Shown: positions 10,825 to 24,699 of the stretch, piece after piece
Position numbering within the stretch: position 1 is the first letter of the stretch
How the letters are laid out: each line of letters begins with the position of its first letter
Assembly (NCBI RefSeq): GCF_000143415.4
Contig: NW_003314273.1
Location: forward strand, 636,222 to 700,221
From: Selaginella moellendorffii
Taxonomy: Eukaryota; Streptophyta; Lycopodiopsida; Selaginellales; Selaginellaceae
DNA: 64,000 nucleotides
Direction: 5' to 3'
Notes under the pieces: model-generated
Told to the model about the DNA's origin: nothing
The model's database searches: none
What the model saw: the letters and a program-made list of their open reading frames with translations, nothing else
Translations under genes and position numbers: made by a program

Positions 10825-12417
10825 GTTTTAGAGACCGAAAGCGATGATCAGCGACCTGGGAGGTGAAATGCGAGCGCGATTTCAGTCATGCTCGGCTCCC
10901 AGCCCCGAATATGGCATTGGGCAGAGGCCGATTAGAGATTCCCCGGCCCAGCGGTGCGCCATACCTTGTCTTCTCACTCCAGGTGCTTTCCTGGCTCCTT
11001 TTGCCTCGCTCTCTTCTTGGGTCGCGGAATCCATAGCTGTTCCAGCTGCCCAGCTAGCGCATTCCGTGCCTTCTTTCTCTTTTTTCGCTTTTCCACTGCC
11101 TCGCCAATCCACAAGGAAGAGAGAGAGAGGGAAAGAAAAAAAAGGCTTATCTCTTCCACTGCTTTGTCCAGTTGCTGAGCGAGCTTGTGGATAGTAGTAA
11201 GAAGATGGGTCTGCCAAACAGCGCATTAGGGCACACTGTGATCAGCGCCACGTCTACGTCCGTATAGCGCCCCACCACCGCGTGCAGTGCCACGGCTAAT
11301 GTTACTCTCCACTCTTTGCCCGATGATTTAGAGATATTCTTCCTGTCGCCCTTGCGTGGGGCATTTTCTGGTACATGGATTGGAATATGCCATTCATGGA
11401 AGAGCAGTCACCCGTGGACGAATCACGAGGCGCCAGGTGGACGGACCAGTGGCGATTCACGCGCAGCCATGTCGGAGCTTTTGTACAATGACGAGCGCTG
11501 CCGTCATCTCTAAGCGGGAGGTGAGCCTATCTTCTAGAATTTGCGTCTTGCTAGGCCTATCTCGCACTCTTTGCGATCGATCTTACCTCGTTGGAGGAGC
11601 TCCGCTTTTTTTACATTGCTGTTCATATGAGTTCATGCTGAAATCTATCCGGAAAGAACAAAGGTCGATCAAATAGTAATCTAAGTTAAAATGTTGATAT
11701 ATTACTAAAAACTTAAATTTAGTTCAATAAAATTTTATTCCTAGTTTTATCTCGGGATCTAATTTTATAATAAAAAAGCTTTGTGCTGACCAAGCCACCT
11801 TTTTCGATTATTATTACATGGTTTTGGGGTGATTGGCGCTCAAATGGAGTCATGAGACCACAGTGCAATGGATGCAAATGTAAACCTCAAAGGATCGAGA
11901 AGTCAAAGGCCCGCCACCTCCTACTGTTAAAATAAGATCAATTAAAAAGAAAGCCTTCAATGCAAAAACAAGAAGGAACAAAATAAATCAATCTAAGTCC
12001 CAAGATCTCGTCAAGAATGCCGTGTCAATGTTGTTTTCGATTGCATGATTGTGCTGTGCAGAGCTGTCTATGAAGTGAGAGTCTCCCCGCGGTTTCTTGC
12101 TTCCAAAGCGTAAAACGAATATACCCAGCGCCAGCAGAATATGCTGGGGCTTAACTGAATATTCGCAAGGTCCTTTTCTATTAGCAGACCCTTTGAGAGA
12201 ATATGCCGGCGCGATGACAAAAATGGCGTGAAAAAGGTAATTCTTTTGTCTAATGGGACGTGGCACGTTAGTGTTTAAACGATCGCTAGGCTAAACCTCT
12301 TTTTGTAGGTGAGGGAAATTCTAGGTAGCGCGCGAGCGAGAAATCGGTGAGAGGGAGAGCGCGAGGAGAAGATCGACCTGAGATCACGGAGAGAGTGTAG
12401 CTAGGAAGAGGGCGGCT
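10747..12417. other. Intergenic region between cryptochrome and TMEM214-like gene
   Basis: From 10,747 to about 11,160 the sequence is CT-rich, typical of a cryptochrome leader and promoter read leftward. From 11,650 to 12,000 it is AT-rich, with no open frame of note. From 12,300 it becomes the GC-richer leader of the next gene. No gene is seen. Confidence 0.4.
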
Positions 12418-14811
12418 ATGGCGCCAGCAGCTGCCGTGGATTCGTCGCCGCTCCAGGATTGGAGCGACGAGATGGAAAGCAATGGAGATTTCGAGCTTGC
12501 GAGCAGCAGCGGGAATGGATCGGGGGCTCCTGGCGCGCCGGATCACGGCTGGCACAAGGTGACAAACCCTAAGAAGCAGCGGCTGCGGGAGAGGAAGCTC
12601 AAGGCCGAGGGGGGAGGAGGAGGCGAAGGGGGCGCTGGGTTAGGTCAAGATGGGAAGAACTCCTCCAAGGCGTTTGAGGCGCTGGAGAAGGAGGCGGAGG
12701 CGCGAACCGAGCGGCGCAAGTCGAGGAAGGCTGCATGGAGCGCCAGTGTCGCCGCCGCTGCCACCCCCGCCGCGAATGGCGTCCATGATCCTCACGGCAG
12801 CGACGATGAGGAGCAAGGTAGCGATGTTGAGTCTAAGAATGCCGCTGTTGCGAATGGAGGAGGAGGCAGCGCCAATGGAGGCGAGAAGAAAAAAAAGGCA
12901 AAGAAGCCAAAGGTTTCTATTGCCGATGCTGCGGCTGCAATTGACCCAGTGGATCTGGCAGACTATCTCGCCACCTTGTCGGTATGTTCTTCATCGTTTT
13001 TTCTTCTTTGGTTTTTCTTTTTTCGAATTCCATGCATGCTGACACTTGGATTTCTCCTCCAGGCGTCTTACGACGATATTCAATTGATTCGTTGCGTGGA
13101 TTACTTCGTCAAGATTTTCTCGCCTGTAAATACGGTAGAGATCGCGTGGGACAAGATGTCGAGGGATCCGCTGCTCAAGAGCGTCCAGGTGAGAGTTTAA
13201 ATGCTTCTCGTGATGCTTAGAGACTAATGCTGGCTGTTTTCCTTCACATTTCAAGGTTCCTATCGGGGATCTTCCTGACAAAGTGTGTAGAGCCACAGCT
13301 AACTGGCTGGGACAGAAGTCCGTGGACGCTTTGTCACAATTCGTCTCCTGGGCCCTCAACGATGTTTTGTTCGAGGCTCAGCCCCAGCAAAAGGGTGGGA
13401 AGAGTGGTCCTACGGTTTCCAACAGCACAAAGGTAGCTAGCCCATGACATTTTGTGGCGCTATTTCTTTTATCTCTTCACATATATCCTGACCGGTCGCA
13501 ACCAACTTGCGCGTGTCTTTGGCAGATTGCTGTGCTCGTTGTTGTGGCCATACTACTGAGAAGAAGGTCCGAAGTGCTACTGGGAATGATGGAAACGCTT
13601 CGACAACCGAAGTTTCAAGCTCCACCGAAGCTTTACGTACTGGCCTGGATGTACGGCCAGGTTGGTGTTTGATACTGTCCTGTGCTCCGAAGGTTTTAAC
13701 ATTTATCGCAGGTAGCTCGTGAGGATCTGCTTGCTGGATTATATCTGTGGTCCCATAATCTTCTGCCATTCGCTGTTGGTAGCTCCAGCACTCCGGTTAC
13801 TCGGGACATTGCTCTCCAGTTTTTTGAGGGGTACGATAGCTCTTGTTTATCTCATGACTGATGGTTGCATTTATTGCAGCTTTGTGATGAAAGACCTCGC
13901 TAAGAACCGCCCCTCTCTCTTGACTGGTGCTACAAGGAAGGAGAGGTTGATTTCTCCTCACGCGCTCATTGCGTGCCTCCATATGGCGTATCCACCCGAG
14001 TCGTCTAGAACTAAGGTACAACTACTCATTTTTGGCGGGCAAGATATTGACATTCGCGTGCAGGCAACGCAAAGGTATTTGGCGATTTATCCCACAGTGA
14101 AAGAAATTTCTCTTGGAGGCTCTACTCGCACTCGAGCACTAAAGACTGTAGCTCAGCAGCTTCTTCCGATGTCCCTTACCGTGGCCGAAGAAGGTAAACT
14201 ATCTGCATTATCTGATGGCCTCCCTCATCTAAGCTTGCCCTGGCAGATGATGCCGAGTTGTCCCTTGAAGGCTGCGATCTATTCAGGTGGTGTTTGTTTC
14301 AGTCACCCGATAGCTACAAGCAATGGGTGAGTCCTGCTTAAGTTTTCTTTGTGACAGTCCTTGAACTCTTGTGTCTACCGAACTTGTACTATTGCAGGAG
14401 AAGCTCTATCCGGAAAGGTTGAAAGGCAGCGTGCGTGTCCTAAAGTTCCTTAGGGGTACTTGGAGGGAATCCCAGTCCATGCTCTCGCCACTCAAAGAGT
14501 TACAGAGCACGGTGACATCACTAAAGCTCCAGGTGAGAGCTGAAAATGCCCTTTCCTTTGAGATGTTCGCTAACTCTTGTTTGTATGTGCAGAGTCTCAA
14601 GATGAAACAAGATCCCAAGCTGGAAGCCGAGTCGATCAAGGCTTTGGATCACTGCAAGTTTCTCCAGAAGAAGATGAGCTTGTGGAATGCGTGCTTGAGC
14701 GCGAGCGTCGCTCTGGCGTGCACGGCGGCTGCTGGCTACGCGTTCTATCTTCTGAGCCCCGACAAGAACCCATGGAACTGGGACGGTAAGATTCTTCTCA
14801 GCAATCTATAG
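12418..14811 (+). CDS. TMEM214-like ER membrane protein
   Basis: Ten exons are inferred: 12418-12981, 13063-13188, 13256-13432, 13526-13660, 13712-13830, 13880-14015, 14064-14193, 14247-14326, 14398-14532 and 14593-14811. They join in frame to 606 residues. The N-terminus has HGWHKVTNPKKQR followed by a charged linker, then KKPKVSIADAAAAIDP, a hallmark of the plant TMEM214 family. Later blocks such as LAGLYLWSHNLLPFAVG and ATRKERLISP fit the same family, and a hydrophobic helix (about residues 573-592, ACLSASVALACTAAAGYAF) lies near the C-terminus. Animal TMEM214 sits in the ER membrane and recruits caspase-4; what the plant proteins do is not established. A GTAAGA at 14785, just before the stop, could be an unused or real donor, so the last few residues are uncertain. 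Confidence 0.85.
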
Positions 14812-15073
14812 TTTCTCTCTTCTATCTCGATCGCAAGCTACCATTGACGACAGCAACACCAAAAGCCAAAAAAAAAGGTTCTATGCTCGACGTGATTCAA
14901 AGACAAGTTCTTAGACCTTAGAGACGGTGAAGAAAAAAATTTGATCTTTTGGAGTAGGATAGGCGCTTCTCTCTTTTTTTCTTCACCGTTTGTTTCTTCG
15001 TAATAATAAGGAATGGAAGTCTTTGCCTTTTGAGGGGGAAAATTTCGAAATTTTAGGGCTCTTTGCTGTGGTT

Positions 15074-17536
15074 ATGGAGAAGCCGGGGCATCTCAAGGCG
15101 GTGGACGGGGTTTGATCGTCGAGAGCTTGATTCTCGTCTCATTCTTGCTCGATTTTATGCCAGGTGCTGCTTACAGCTCATGAGGCGGAGCACATTGTGG
15201 AGAATCTCAAGTGTTTCTCGGTGAAAGAGGCATGGATTGTCTTGCATTTCGTTTTTCTGTGAAGTTTTGCTGTCAGGTGGGATGTCCTGCGTGGATGAAG
15301 CAACACCGGAAGCTAGAAAAGCTTAATCTCCAGGTTTGTCTAGATCGCGATCGTTGTGATGCGTGATTCTTTTTGTTTCTTTTGATCAGGCCCATTATAA
15401 CACTATAGCTCACTGTGACGAGTTCATTATGGAGGTGAGATCTCGATTCTTGTGTAGATAAACACTTGTTTGATCGTCTTTTCTTCTTTCTTTGTGCTGC
15501 AGGCTTTGCTTTCGTTTGAAAAGCTAGGAGTTTTGATTCATGAGCTTCTTGCTATCGAGGTAATACAAATATCTATCTATCTATGGAGCTCACTCGATCG
15601 TTGTGACAAGCGTAGATCTGGAAAGAGAAGGTCTTGCCTCATATAATGAAGCACTTGGCTGGAATGTCATCTACAATAAGGCTGAGCCTGATTTTCTATC
15701 AGGAAGTAACAGTTATAAAGTTGTTTGAGGTGCGATAGACGAAATTTGGAAGCCCGTAGTGTTAACAAGAGTTAGTTTCCCTCGCAGATCATGCTCTTTC
15801 ACAAGGAAGCGTGTAAAGCACTGGGTAGCAGCAACCTTCTTGAGGTATGGTTTCCACTTCTTTTTTGTTGCTATAACTTTTTGTTTCTCGCAGCTTGTTG
15901 ATTATTGCTATCGAAAACTGGTGTATCTCAACACAAATGCTTCAAAAGACGCCGCTTATAAAGGTTTTGCTTAGATCCTTCAAAAAATGCTGAGTCTTAA
16001 GAATGGATATTTACCTTTGGATCTTTGGATGAACAGAAAGAACTGCCCAGCAAGTCATGTCTCTAAAGCCAGAACTTGAGATGGAAGAAAAGGTTAGTGT
16101 CGATTTTACGCAATTCGCTGCCATAGTTGAATTGACTTAGAGAGCTTCGGTGACTTCCAGGCTGGCGAGATACAGTTTGGCTGTGCCATCGCGTCCTTGA
16201 CAATTTTGCGGTACATGCTGTCTGCTGTTGCTGATAACATAAAACGTGAACGTTTCTAATCAAAGGCATGAGCTGATTCACTCTCTGACTTTTGATCATT
16301 TCTTTTTCCTGTTTTTGTTTATCTAGGTACTTCAGCGATTATGTCAATGATCTTCCTCCAGGAGTGATGGTTAGATCGACAATCAGGTGTTATTTTATCA
16401 TTCTGAGCTATGAATGCACAGGCCCGGCTGATTGACACGCATGATGTGATTATGGGGCTTGTCAACCTTGTGGAGTCGCCCCCATGGGAAAGACGAAGAA
16501 ATCTTAAAGCCAAAGTCGTGGTACGTTTTACAAATTATCAGCTCACAACATTTTTCTTCTTTTGAATTTGGAATACTAGACAGAAAAGTATGAGGAAGGA
16601 AAATGGGTTGAGGTTACTCCACAAGATCGGTTCAGGATTTTCAAGTCTGAAGCACAGGTAATTCTTAATTCCTCTCGAATTGTCAAGGCGATTGAGTGTC
16701 GATCTTTGCAGGTCTGGCTGGCATTGAATAATCTTGTTGCAGACATTCAGTGCCGTGCTAGATACACCTACGATGACTTCCGCCAGGCTCAAGTCTTGAA
16801 GGTAGAAGGTTCTCTTCCTTGTCTTCTGTCCCTGCCTGACACCGGGATCCACTCCAGCTGCGAAAGTATCTGAATGAAATGGTGCTGGAGCAGCTGCCGG
16901 TTTTGAAGGATTTACAATGGGTAACACTGTAGCTGAAATCACCGATTCAACATTTGTGTTTATACAGGCTTTAGAAGAAATTTCTCTCAAAGTGTTTGCG
17001 ACGGAGGAGGACCGAAGAACTGCACACTTGATCATGGAGGAGGTACGAATACCAGAGTTCTCGATGTTACAAAGGCGTTGACATTGACGACATTACTTCA
17101 GATACCGGAAATGAGAACAGCGCTGCTTGCCAGACGAGACTGGAGTAAGCTTAGTTTTCGAAAAAAGAAGTTGGCAAATGCTCGTTTTCTCTTGTTTTTT
17201 CAGGACAACTTGCTGAAGATCAGATAGAGATGATACGATCCGACCCACGATTGAGTGGCGATTCCCCGGCAGAGCTGGACGAACTAATGCGGATGTTCCA
17301 GTTTGGCGAGTCCATGGATACGCCCAAGTGCGCAGATTGCGGCGCTCCAGCGGAGAAACGATGCTCACGCTGTAAAAATGATTGGTGAGCTTGCAAAATT
17401 CGATCGATTCCAAGAGAAATTTGTAAAACGTTTTTGCTCTTCCAGGTATTGTGGCCGGAGCTGCCAAGTCGCAAACTGGAAGATCCACAAGAAGATATGT
17501 GACTTGGTCTCAAGCGCTAACACGAAGAGCTCCTAG
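15074..17536 (+). CDS. ZMYND10: ZMYND10-like dynein arm assembly factor
   Basis: Nineteen exons with introns of about 45-100 bases join in frame to about 456 residues (human protein 440). Exons: 15074-15109, 15164-15229, 15277-15333, 15390-15434, 15503-15559, 15616-15729, 15788-15844, 15894-15963, 16037-16092, 16161-16210, 16327-16369, 16422-16520, 16580-16657, 16712-16801, 16858-16920, 16968-17042, 17102-17144, 17204-17384, 17446-17536. Collinear family blocks include the W-KQHRKLEKLNLQ start, LLAIEIWKEKVLP, FHKEACKALG, LVDYCYRKL, ESPPWERRR and VWLALNNLV. A C-terminal MYND zinc finger follows (CADCGAPAEKRCSRCKNDWY, then CGRSCQ and HKKIC). ZMYND10 helps preassemble axonemal dynein arms in the cytoplasm. 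In a plant this implies motile sperm. Exon 1 could instead end at 15100. Intron 2 (15230-15276) uses a GC donor, which family alignment supports. Confidence 0.9.
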
Positions 17537-17634
17537 CCTAGCGACGCTTTAGCGCCAACGTTTGAATTTAAACGTGGAGCTGACGGGGCTGCTGACGTGG
17601 ATCCTACGCGGGCGCTGTCCCCAAAACCCTGGCT

Positions 17635-20600
17635 ATGGCCGCGCTAGCGAGCTCGTACTGCTGCGCGTTTAGGTTCCGCCGGGAGAAATGCCGCGCGATT
17701 CTCGGGTGTGGCGAGCGGCGCCTGGCGTCTGGCAATGCCGCTGGATTGATCGTATTGATGGGATGCGTTCCTTGCGAAATAGGCTCCTCGCGGCTTGTTC
17801 TTGTGAAAGCGTCGGCGGCAGGGGCATCCAGTGATGAGCCACTACCCGCTGGTAAGTAGTTTCGATTCGACTGCGCAACGATCTTACTAGTCATAGTTCT
17901 TGGATTTAAGATCCCGCAGCTAAACGCTCGCGCTCGACGAAGAAATCCAATGTGGAAGGGGGAACCCAGGCTCCAAAGAAGGCTTCTGCGAGGAAGAAGA
18001 AAACCACCGATTCTTCGGAAGAACAGGAGGCTGAGTCGCTAGGGGGTGGTGAAACTTCTACCATCCAGCGAGACAACGAGTTTGCTGCGACCAGGAGCTT
18101 GTACAGGAAGGTGATGAATGCCGAGGAGAAAGAGCTCCGTTTCTACTTCCTCGAGTCGCTCATGGAGAACGCGAGGAGTGGCAACATTGATGGTGTGGAG
18201 GAGGTCATGTCCGAGATGGACGTTGTTGGATTGAAACCGGGGCCTCGATCCTTCCATGGCCTCGTTGCTGCTTACGCTCAAGCGAATGACGTTGAAGGAG
18301 CGGTAAGTTTCTCTCCTTTTTCTTCCTCTCCGCTAGAGATTACGAGATGGCTACTTAGCTTTTCTCTTTTCTTTCAGTGCAGCTTCAGGCTTTGAGGAAG
18401 GAAATCGCGTCGGGAGAGACGCCTCTGCAAGAGACTTTCGTTGCCGTCGCGAGGCTGCTTGGACGTGCTGGCCTTCGTGATCGAGCGGAGAAAATTCTCG
18501 GAGCTATTGAAGGTGCAAACCTGGATACTCGTACTGCTTGGGTGGTGACTTGTGGTACGTTTTTTATTCTTCTTTATCTTTTCCGTTGTTGAATGGATCT
18601 GGATTCTGCGCAGAGGAGCTTTTCAATGCTGGATACTTGAACGAAGCAAATGACCTTTTTATGAAAGGTGCAAATGGTGGTTTCAGAGCCAGTGAGCATT
18701 TGTACGACATATTGGTCGAGGAAAACTGCAAAACCGGCAAGCATGGTGTTGCCATAAATATTTTGAGGTCGATGGAATCAAGAGGAAGGCTGGCCACTAC
18801 CTTCCATTACAATTGTTTGCTTCTTGCTCAGGTAAAAGTTTTTAAAATCTTGGTTTCTATTTACACTTTTGACAGGGAAATGCCAATTTTCCAGACATTG
18901 CAGAAGACACTTTTGAAGAGATGCAGTACCTAAGACGTGAGTCCATACGTTTTACGTGCTCAATGACTCACAAAGTGCCTTGTGCTTGCAGCGGACACGA
19001 AACCCGATACCGAGTCATTTAACCTTATGATACAAGCTCAAACACGTTGTGACAACGGAGAAAGGTGTGTTTGGTCACGCGTATAGAGATGCTAACGTCC
19101 TTCCATTCACAGGGTTCATGAAGTCATAGTGCTGATAGGACACATGACGGAGCTGTATCCTCAAGTGAAGCCAAATGCTCGAACATATGCGTAAGTGAGT
19201 CTAATCATTATAAACATTTCCTGTTTCCTACGTTCGATATGCAGACTGATCGTTGAATGCTACGTGAAATTTAACTTCATGGACGAGGCAATGCGTCATT
19301 TTCGGGCTCTCACAAAATTATTCCCAGGTTCTCTACACGTTCTCCATTGTGATGGGAAGCACGGTGATCCTCTCTCGCTGCTGATACGCTCGCTTTGCTT
19401 GGAAGGTAACTTGGAAAAAAAAATGATTCTGTGTTCATTGCTATTGCTTATGCAGGTAGAATTGTACAGCTTGTCGAAGTTTTGGATTTGATGCTACAAG
19501 AAGGCCTGAAATTAACTCCAAGAGCTATGTTTATGAATCGAAAGGGACGCACGTTAGTAAGCTCGTGGATTGAGCCCATACAGGAGGAAGCAGACATAGG
19601 ATGCGAAATTGATTTTGTTGCACGGTCAGTTTTCTTTCTTACAGTTTATTTCATGCTCTTGATACGAAGCTTGTAATTTGCAGTTACATAGCAGAAGGTG
19701 GTCTAACTGGCACACGGAGAAGATGGACGCCCGCTGCTCGTAAGGATCCAAACAGGATTCTACCCGATTATGATGGCTACAGATTTTCACCTCCAGTGGA
19801 GAAGTCTTACAAACAGTACTGCAGCATAAAGCGACAAGAATATAAGCGAAAGCTGATTCATTTGTTGCAATTTGAAGGCGTCTATGCCTTGGGGGAAAAT
19901 GCCAGGGAAGAAGAGTACACTGCAATACTAGAGAGGCTGAAAAAAGAGAACGTCCGGAAGAGACTTAGTGACGTTCGAAAGCCCAAGGCAGCAAGTAAGC
20001 TTTCTGTTGCTGAAATGAAGGAAGAACTTGAAGCTCAGGGTCTTCCAACGGACGGGAACAGAAGGCTCCTGTATCAAAGGGTTCAAAAGGCGCGCAGGAT
20101 AAATCTGGCCAAAGGAGCGCCTTTGTGGATGCCACCGGAAGAAGAAACTATCGAAGAGGTCTGTCTTCTCAAGCAATTTTTTAAAATTCTTTTTCTAAGG
20201 CTTCCATCGTTGTATTGCAGGTAGATGAAGAGTTTGAAACAGTCTTGGCTAAAATAGATCTGAGAAACCCGAGACAACAATATCGACGAAAATGCTTTAT
20301 TGAAGGAGTGGGACTTGAAAACTTGTACAAAGAAAATCCACGAATGGTGATCGAGGAGTCGGACAGCGAGATGGAGGAGGACGCTGAAGCAGAGCCACGA
20401 GAGGTAGAAGGACATGTAGTCAGGGAAGATGAAGAAGAGATTATTCAACCCGTTGACGGTGGTGAGGTTGATGAAACAACAGAAGCATCGAAAACAACAG
20501 ACGACGAAGACGAAGAAGAAGAGGAAGTCGTGGTAAGTGCTCCAAGATTCCTTCTACATTTGTGAGGATCACATTTTCGCTTTTGTAGGAGGTGAGCCCT

Positions 20601-21221
20601 GCTGTAGTTGGCAATGAACCAGCGTCGGACAACATCGAGGGAGCCTACAAGCCATTGACGCTGGAAGAGAAGCGTGCAGAGCTTGCTGCAATGAAGTTCG
20701 ACTTTAGAGAAATGGACGAGATTGAGGAGATATGGGGATGGACCTGGGAAAGAGATCTACAAGCTCAACCTCCGGAGATATGGACGCGCAAGCGCGAAGT
20801 TGAGCTGAGCATTCAGCTGCTGGACAAGGCAAGTTTCGTCCTTACGATTTTTCGAGCTTTGGAAGTGCTAAATACTTTGTCTCCTCAGGTTCTCGAGCTG
20901 GGAGGAAGTCCTACGTTAAGCGACTGTGCCATGCTTGTCCGGAACGCGATGAAACTCCCATGGCCGGAATCAGTCGTCACGCTGATCAGAAAGTCTCACA
21001 AATGTGGACACAAATTTGGAAGGCAAGTGCTTAGCTTCTAAAGTTTTTGTTCTTCTCAAAGTTTTTGCTCTCTCTCTCGCAGCAAGCTCTACGAGGACGC
21101 GGTTATGTCGTGCTTGTCCGTCCAAGAGAACGATGCCGCCATCGCCATTCTCACAGACATGGAAGAGTCCGGAGTTAGCACTCCAAACGAGCTGCTAGGC
21201 CGGGTCCTTCCAGATAACTAA
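17635..21221 (+). CDS. PTAC3: pTAC3/PAP1, plastid RNA polymerase-associated SAP-domain protein
   Basis: Fourteen exons join in frame to 946 residues: 17635-17851, 17911-18302, 18383-18554, 18614-18831, 18876-18936, 18992-19064, 19113-19190, 19245-19405, 19456-19624, 19684-20158, 20221-20532, 20589-20828, 20889-21022, 21083-21221. Arabidopsis pTAC3 is about the same length. The N-terminus is a Ser/Ala/Arg-rich, chloroplast-transit-like leader. PPR-like helical repeats follow (GPRSFHGLVAAYAQANDVEGA and onward), then GLTGTRRRW, the SAP DNA-binding motif LSVAEMKEELEAQGLPTDGN (about residues 618-637), acidic linkers, and a C-terminal ELGGSPTLSDCAMLVRNAMK block. The protein belongs to the plastid-encoded RNA polymerase complex and is needed for chloroplast transcription. 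Two of its introns (20829-20888 and 21023-21082) have GCAAGT donors. The ATG is only 98 bases after the ZMYND10 stop. Confidence 0.92.
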
Positions 21222-21274
21222 TCTAAAATCTCCCATTAGACACGTGGCATAAGCTAGGGTTTTGGGGCTTGGCA

Positions 21275-23352
<2,078 letters not shown>

Positions 23353-23358
23353 CGTAGT

Positions 23359-23928
23359 TTAGAGGGACCGAAGGAGGACTGTAAGAGACGTGAGTAGGAC
23401 TACAGATGATGCAGCTGTGACAGTTGAGAGCAGGGACAAGATTATAAGAACTTTGCTCGGCCTCATATTCAACAGCTGTTCGTGTAGGAGTCCCAGAAGT
23501 AGCGATATCTCTAGTTGGATAGCAGGATAGCAGTTCTTCTCCCAAGGCATCCACTCCGACTTTGAAGCTTCGTCAGAATTAGCACCATCTTCTCGCAGCT
23601 GGACCTGGCGAATCCTTTCTCTCAGCAGCAGCATGTCACTAGCAAAGTTTGTGCTACTGAACCCGTCTACGGCTGAGTCCTCACCGCGACTTTCCGACAC
23701 CTTTACCTCACGGATTCGTTCACTCAGCAGCCGCATCTCCCTTTTCAAACCATCTGCACTGAAGCGACTATCGGAAGAAGAAAACGAAGACGAACTAAAG
23801 TCTAGAGACATCTGGACTCTGGCACGCCTAGTGCGATGGAGAACGGGCCTAGAACGGCACAGGTTTTTCCTCAGCGTCCTAGAATTCACAAGGAGCAGAG
23901 CTGATGAAGAGCTACTGAGAAGATCCAT
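23359..23928 (-). CDS. Small plastid-type membrane protein of unknown function
   Basis: A single-exon frame of 189 residues starts at ATG 23928. The N-terminus is Ser/Leu/Arg-rich without acidic residues (MDLLSSSSSALLLVNSRTLR), like a chloroplast transit peptide. Two coiled-coil-like repeats follow (MRLLSERIREVKV and MLLLRERIRQVQL). Then comes a SEWMPWEK motif, which I associate with a conserved plant family of unknown role. A hydrophobic C-terminus of about 35 residues (LLNMRPSKVLIILSLLS and onward) could form one or two membrane segments. The stop lies 6 bases from the stop of the MYST gene on the other strand, so the two 3' UTRs must overlap. Function unknown. Confidence 0.6.
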   Translation of the reverse strand: MDLLSSSSSALLLVNSRTLRKNLCRSRPVLHRTRRARVQMSLDFSSSSFSSSDSRFSADGLKREMRLLSERIREVKVSESRGEDSAVDGFSSTNFASDMLLLRERIRQVQLREDGANSDEASKSEWMPWEKNCYPAIQLEISLLLGLLHEQLLNMRPSKVLIILSLLSTVTAASSVVLLTSLTVLLRSL

Positions 23929-24699
23929 GGCCGAAGATTCAGACTGCGATGTTGGAAAAGCCTAGCAGCTTAAATGAGAGACCATTCAAGCTCCAGGACA
24001 AGAACAGGAAGGCTGCGGAGAAGGTTCGTTGTCCGCGGGAATTTACAACTGTTTCTTAGCGTTGTCTGGACATTTCTGCCGTTCCGTATCCAGATAGCTT
24101 CGAAGTAGTCATCAAGAACAGGAAGCCTGCTAGCAAACAAAGCTGGGTAGAGCTAGCTACCTCTCGGACGGCTCTTCAGAAGAATGTGGGTCAGTCAGCG
24201 TGCTGTCGTCTTCTCGGGTAAGTGCGAGTTTTATGCTTCACGTTTTAGTTTCTTTTCGATTTTTTACGACTTCTGGAGTGCAGATCTCTTGCTTTATTCT
24301 CGAAAGATTGGCCAACAAGAAGGAAACTGTTTGTCTTCTGACGAGGTAGCTACCTAGCTTCTTTTTTTTTTTCAATTCGATCGTGTTATCGTGACGGAAC
24401 TTCTTCTCTTTGACAGGACTTCTATCTTTGGCAACTACTGTGCAAGAATCAATTTGTGTTGAATTTACAGGAGTGAGTATATGGTCTCTGGAGCTACCAT
24501 ACGGAGTCATGCTGAGACACTTGTTGGTGCGGGTTCATGAACGGGACAGGAGCAGAATAGTGTGGGTGAGATACCACCAGCCGTATTATCGGGTCGATCA
24601 CCTCGTCATTGTCACTGCTCCATGTCGGTGAATTGCCTGCTTTGACAAACTATATCGGTAAGCCTCTTCATTTCATCCGCTAACTCAAAGCTTACTCAC
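23929..24699. other. Unresolved stretch with exon-like pieces
   Basis: Plus-strand pieces bounded by plausible splice sites can be read, for example an open piece ending at 24033 (KNRKAAEK), one after the AG at 24090 (SFEVVIKNRKPASKQSWVEL), one from about 24286, and one to about 24470 containing FYLWQLLCKNQFVLNLQ. They do not join into a family I recognise, and the reading frames are ambiguous. This may be a small intron-rich gene or a decayed one. The frame at 24410-24631 is not supported by any motif. Confidence 0.25.
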
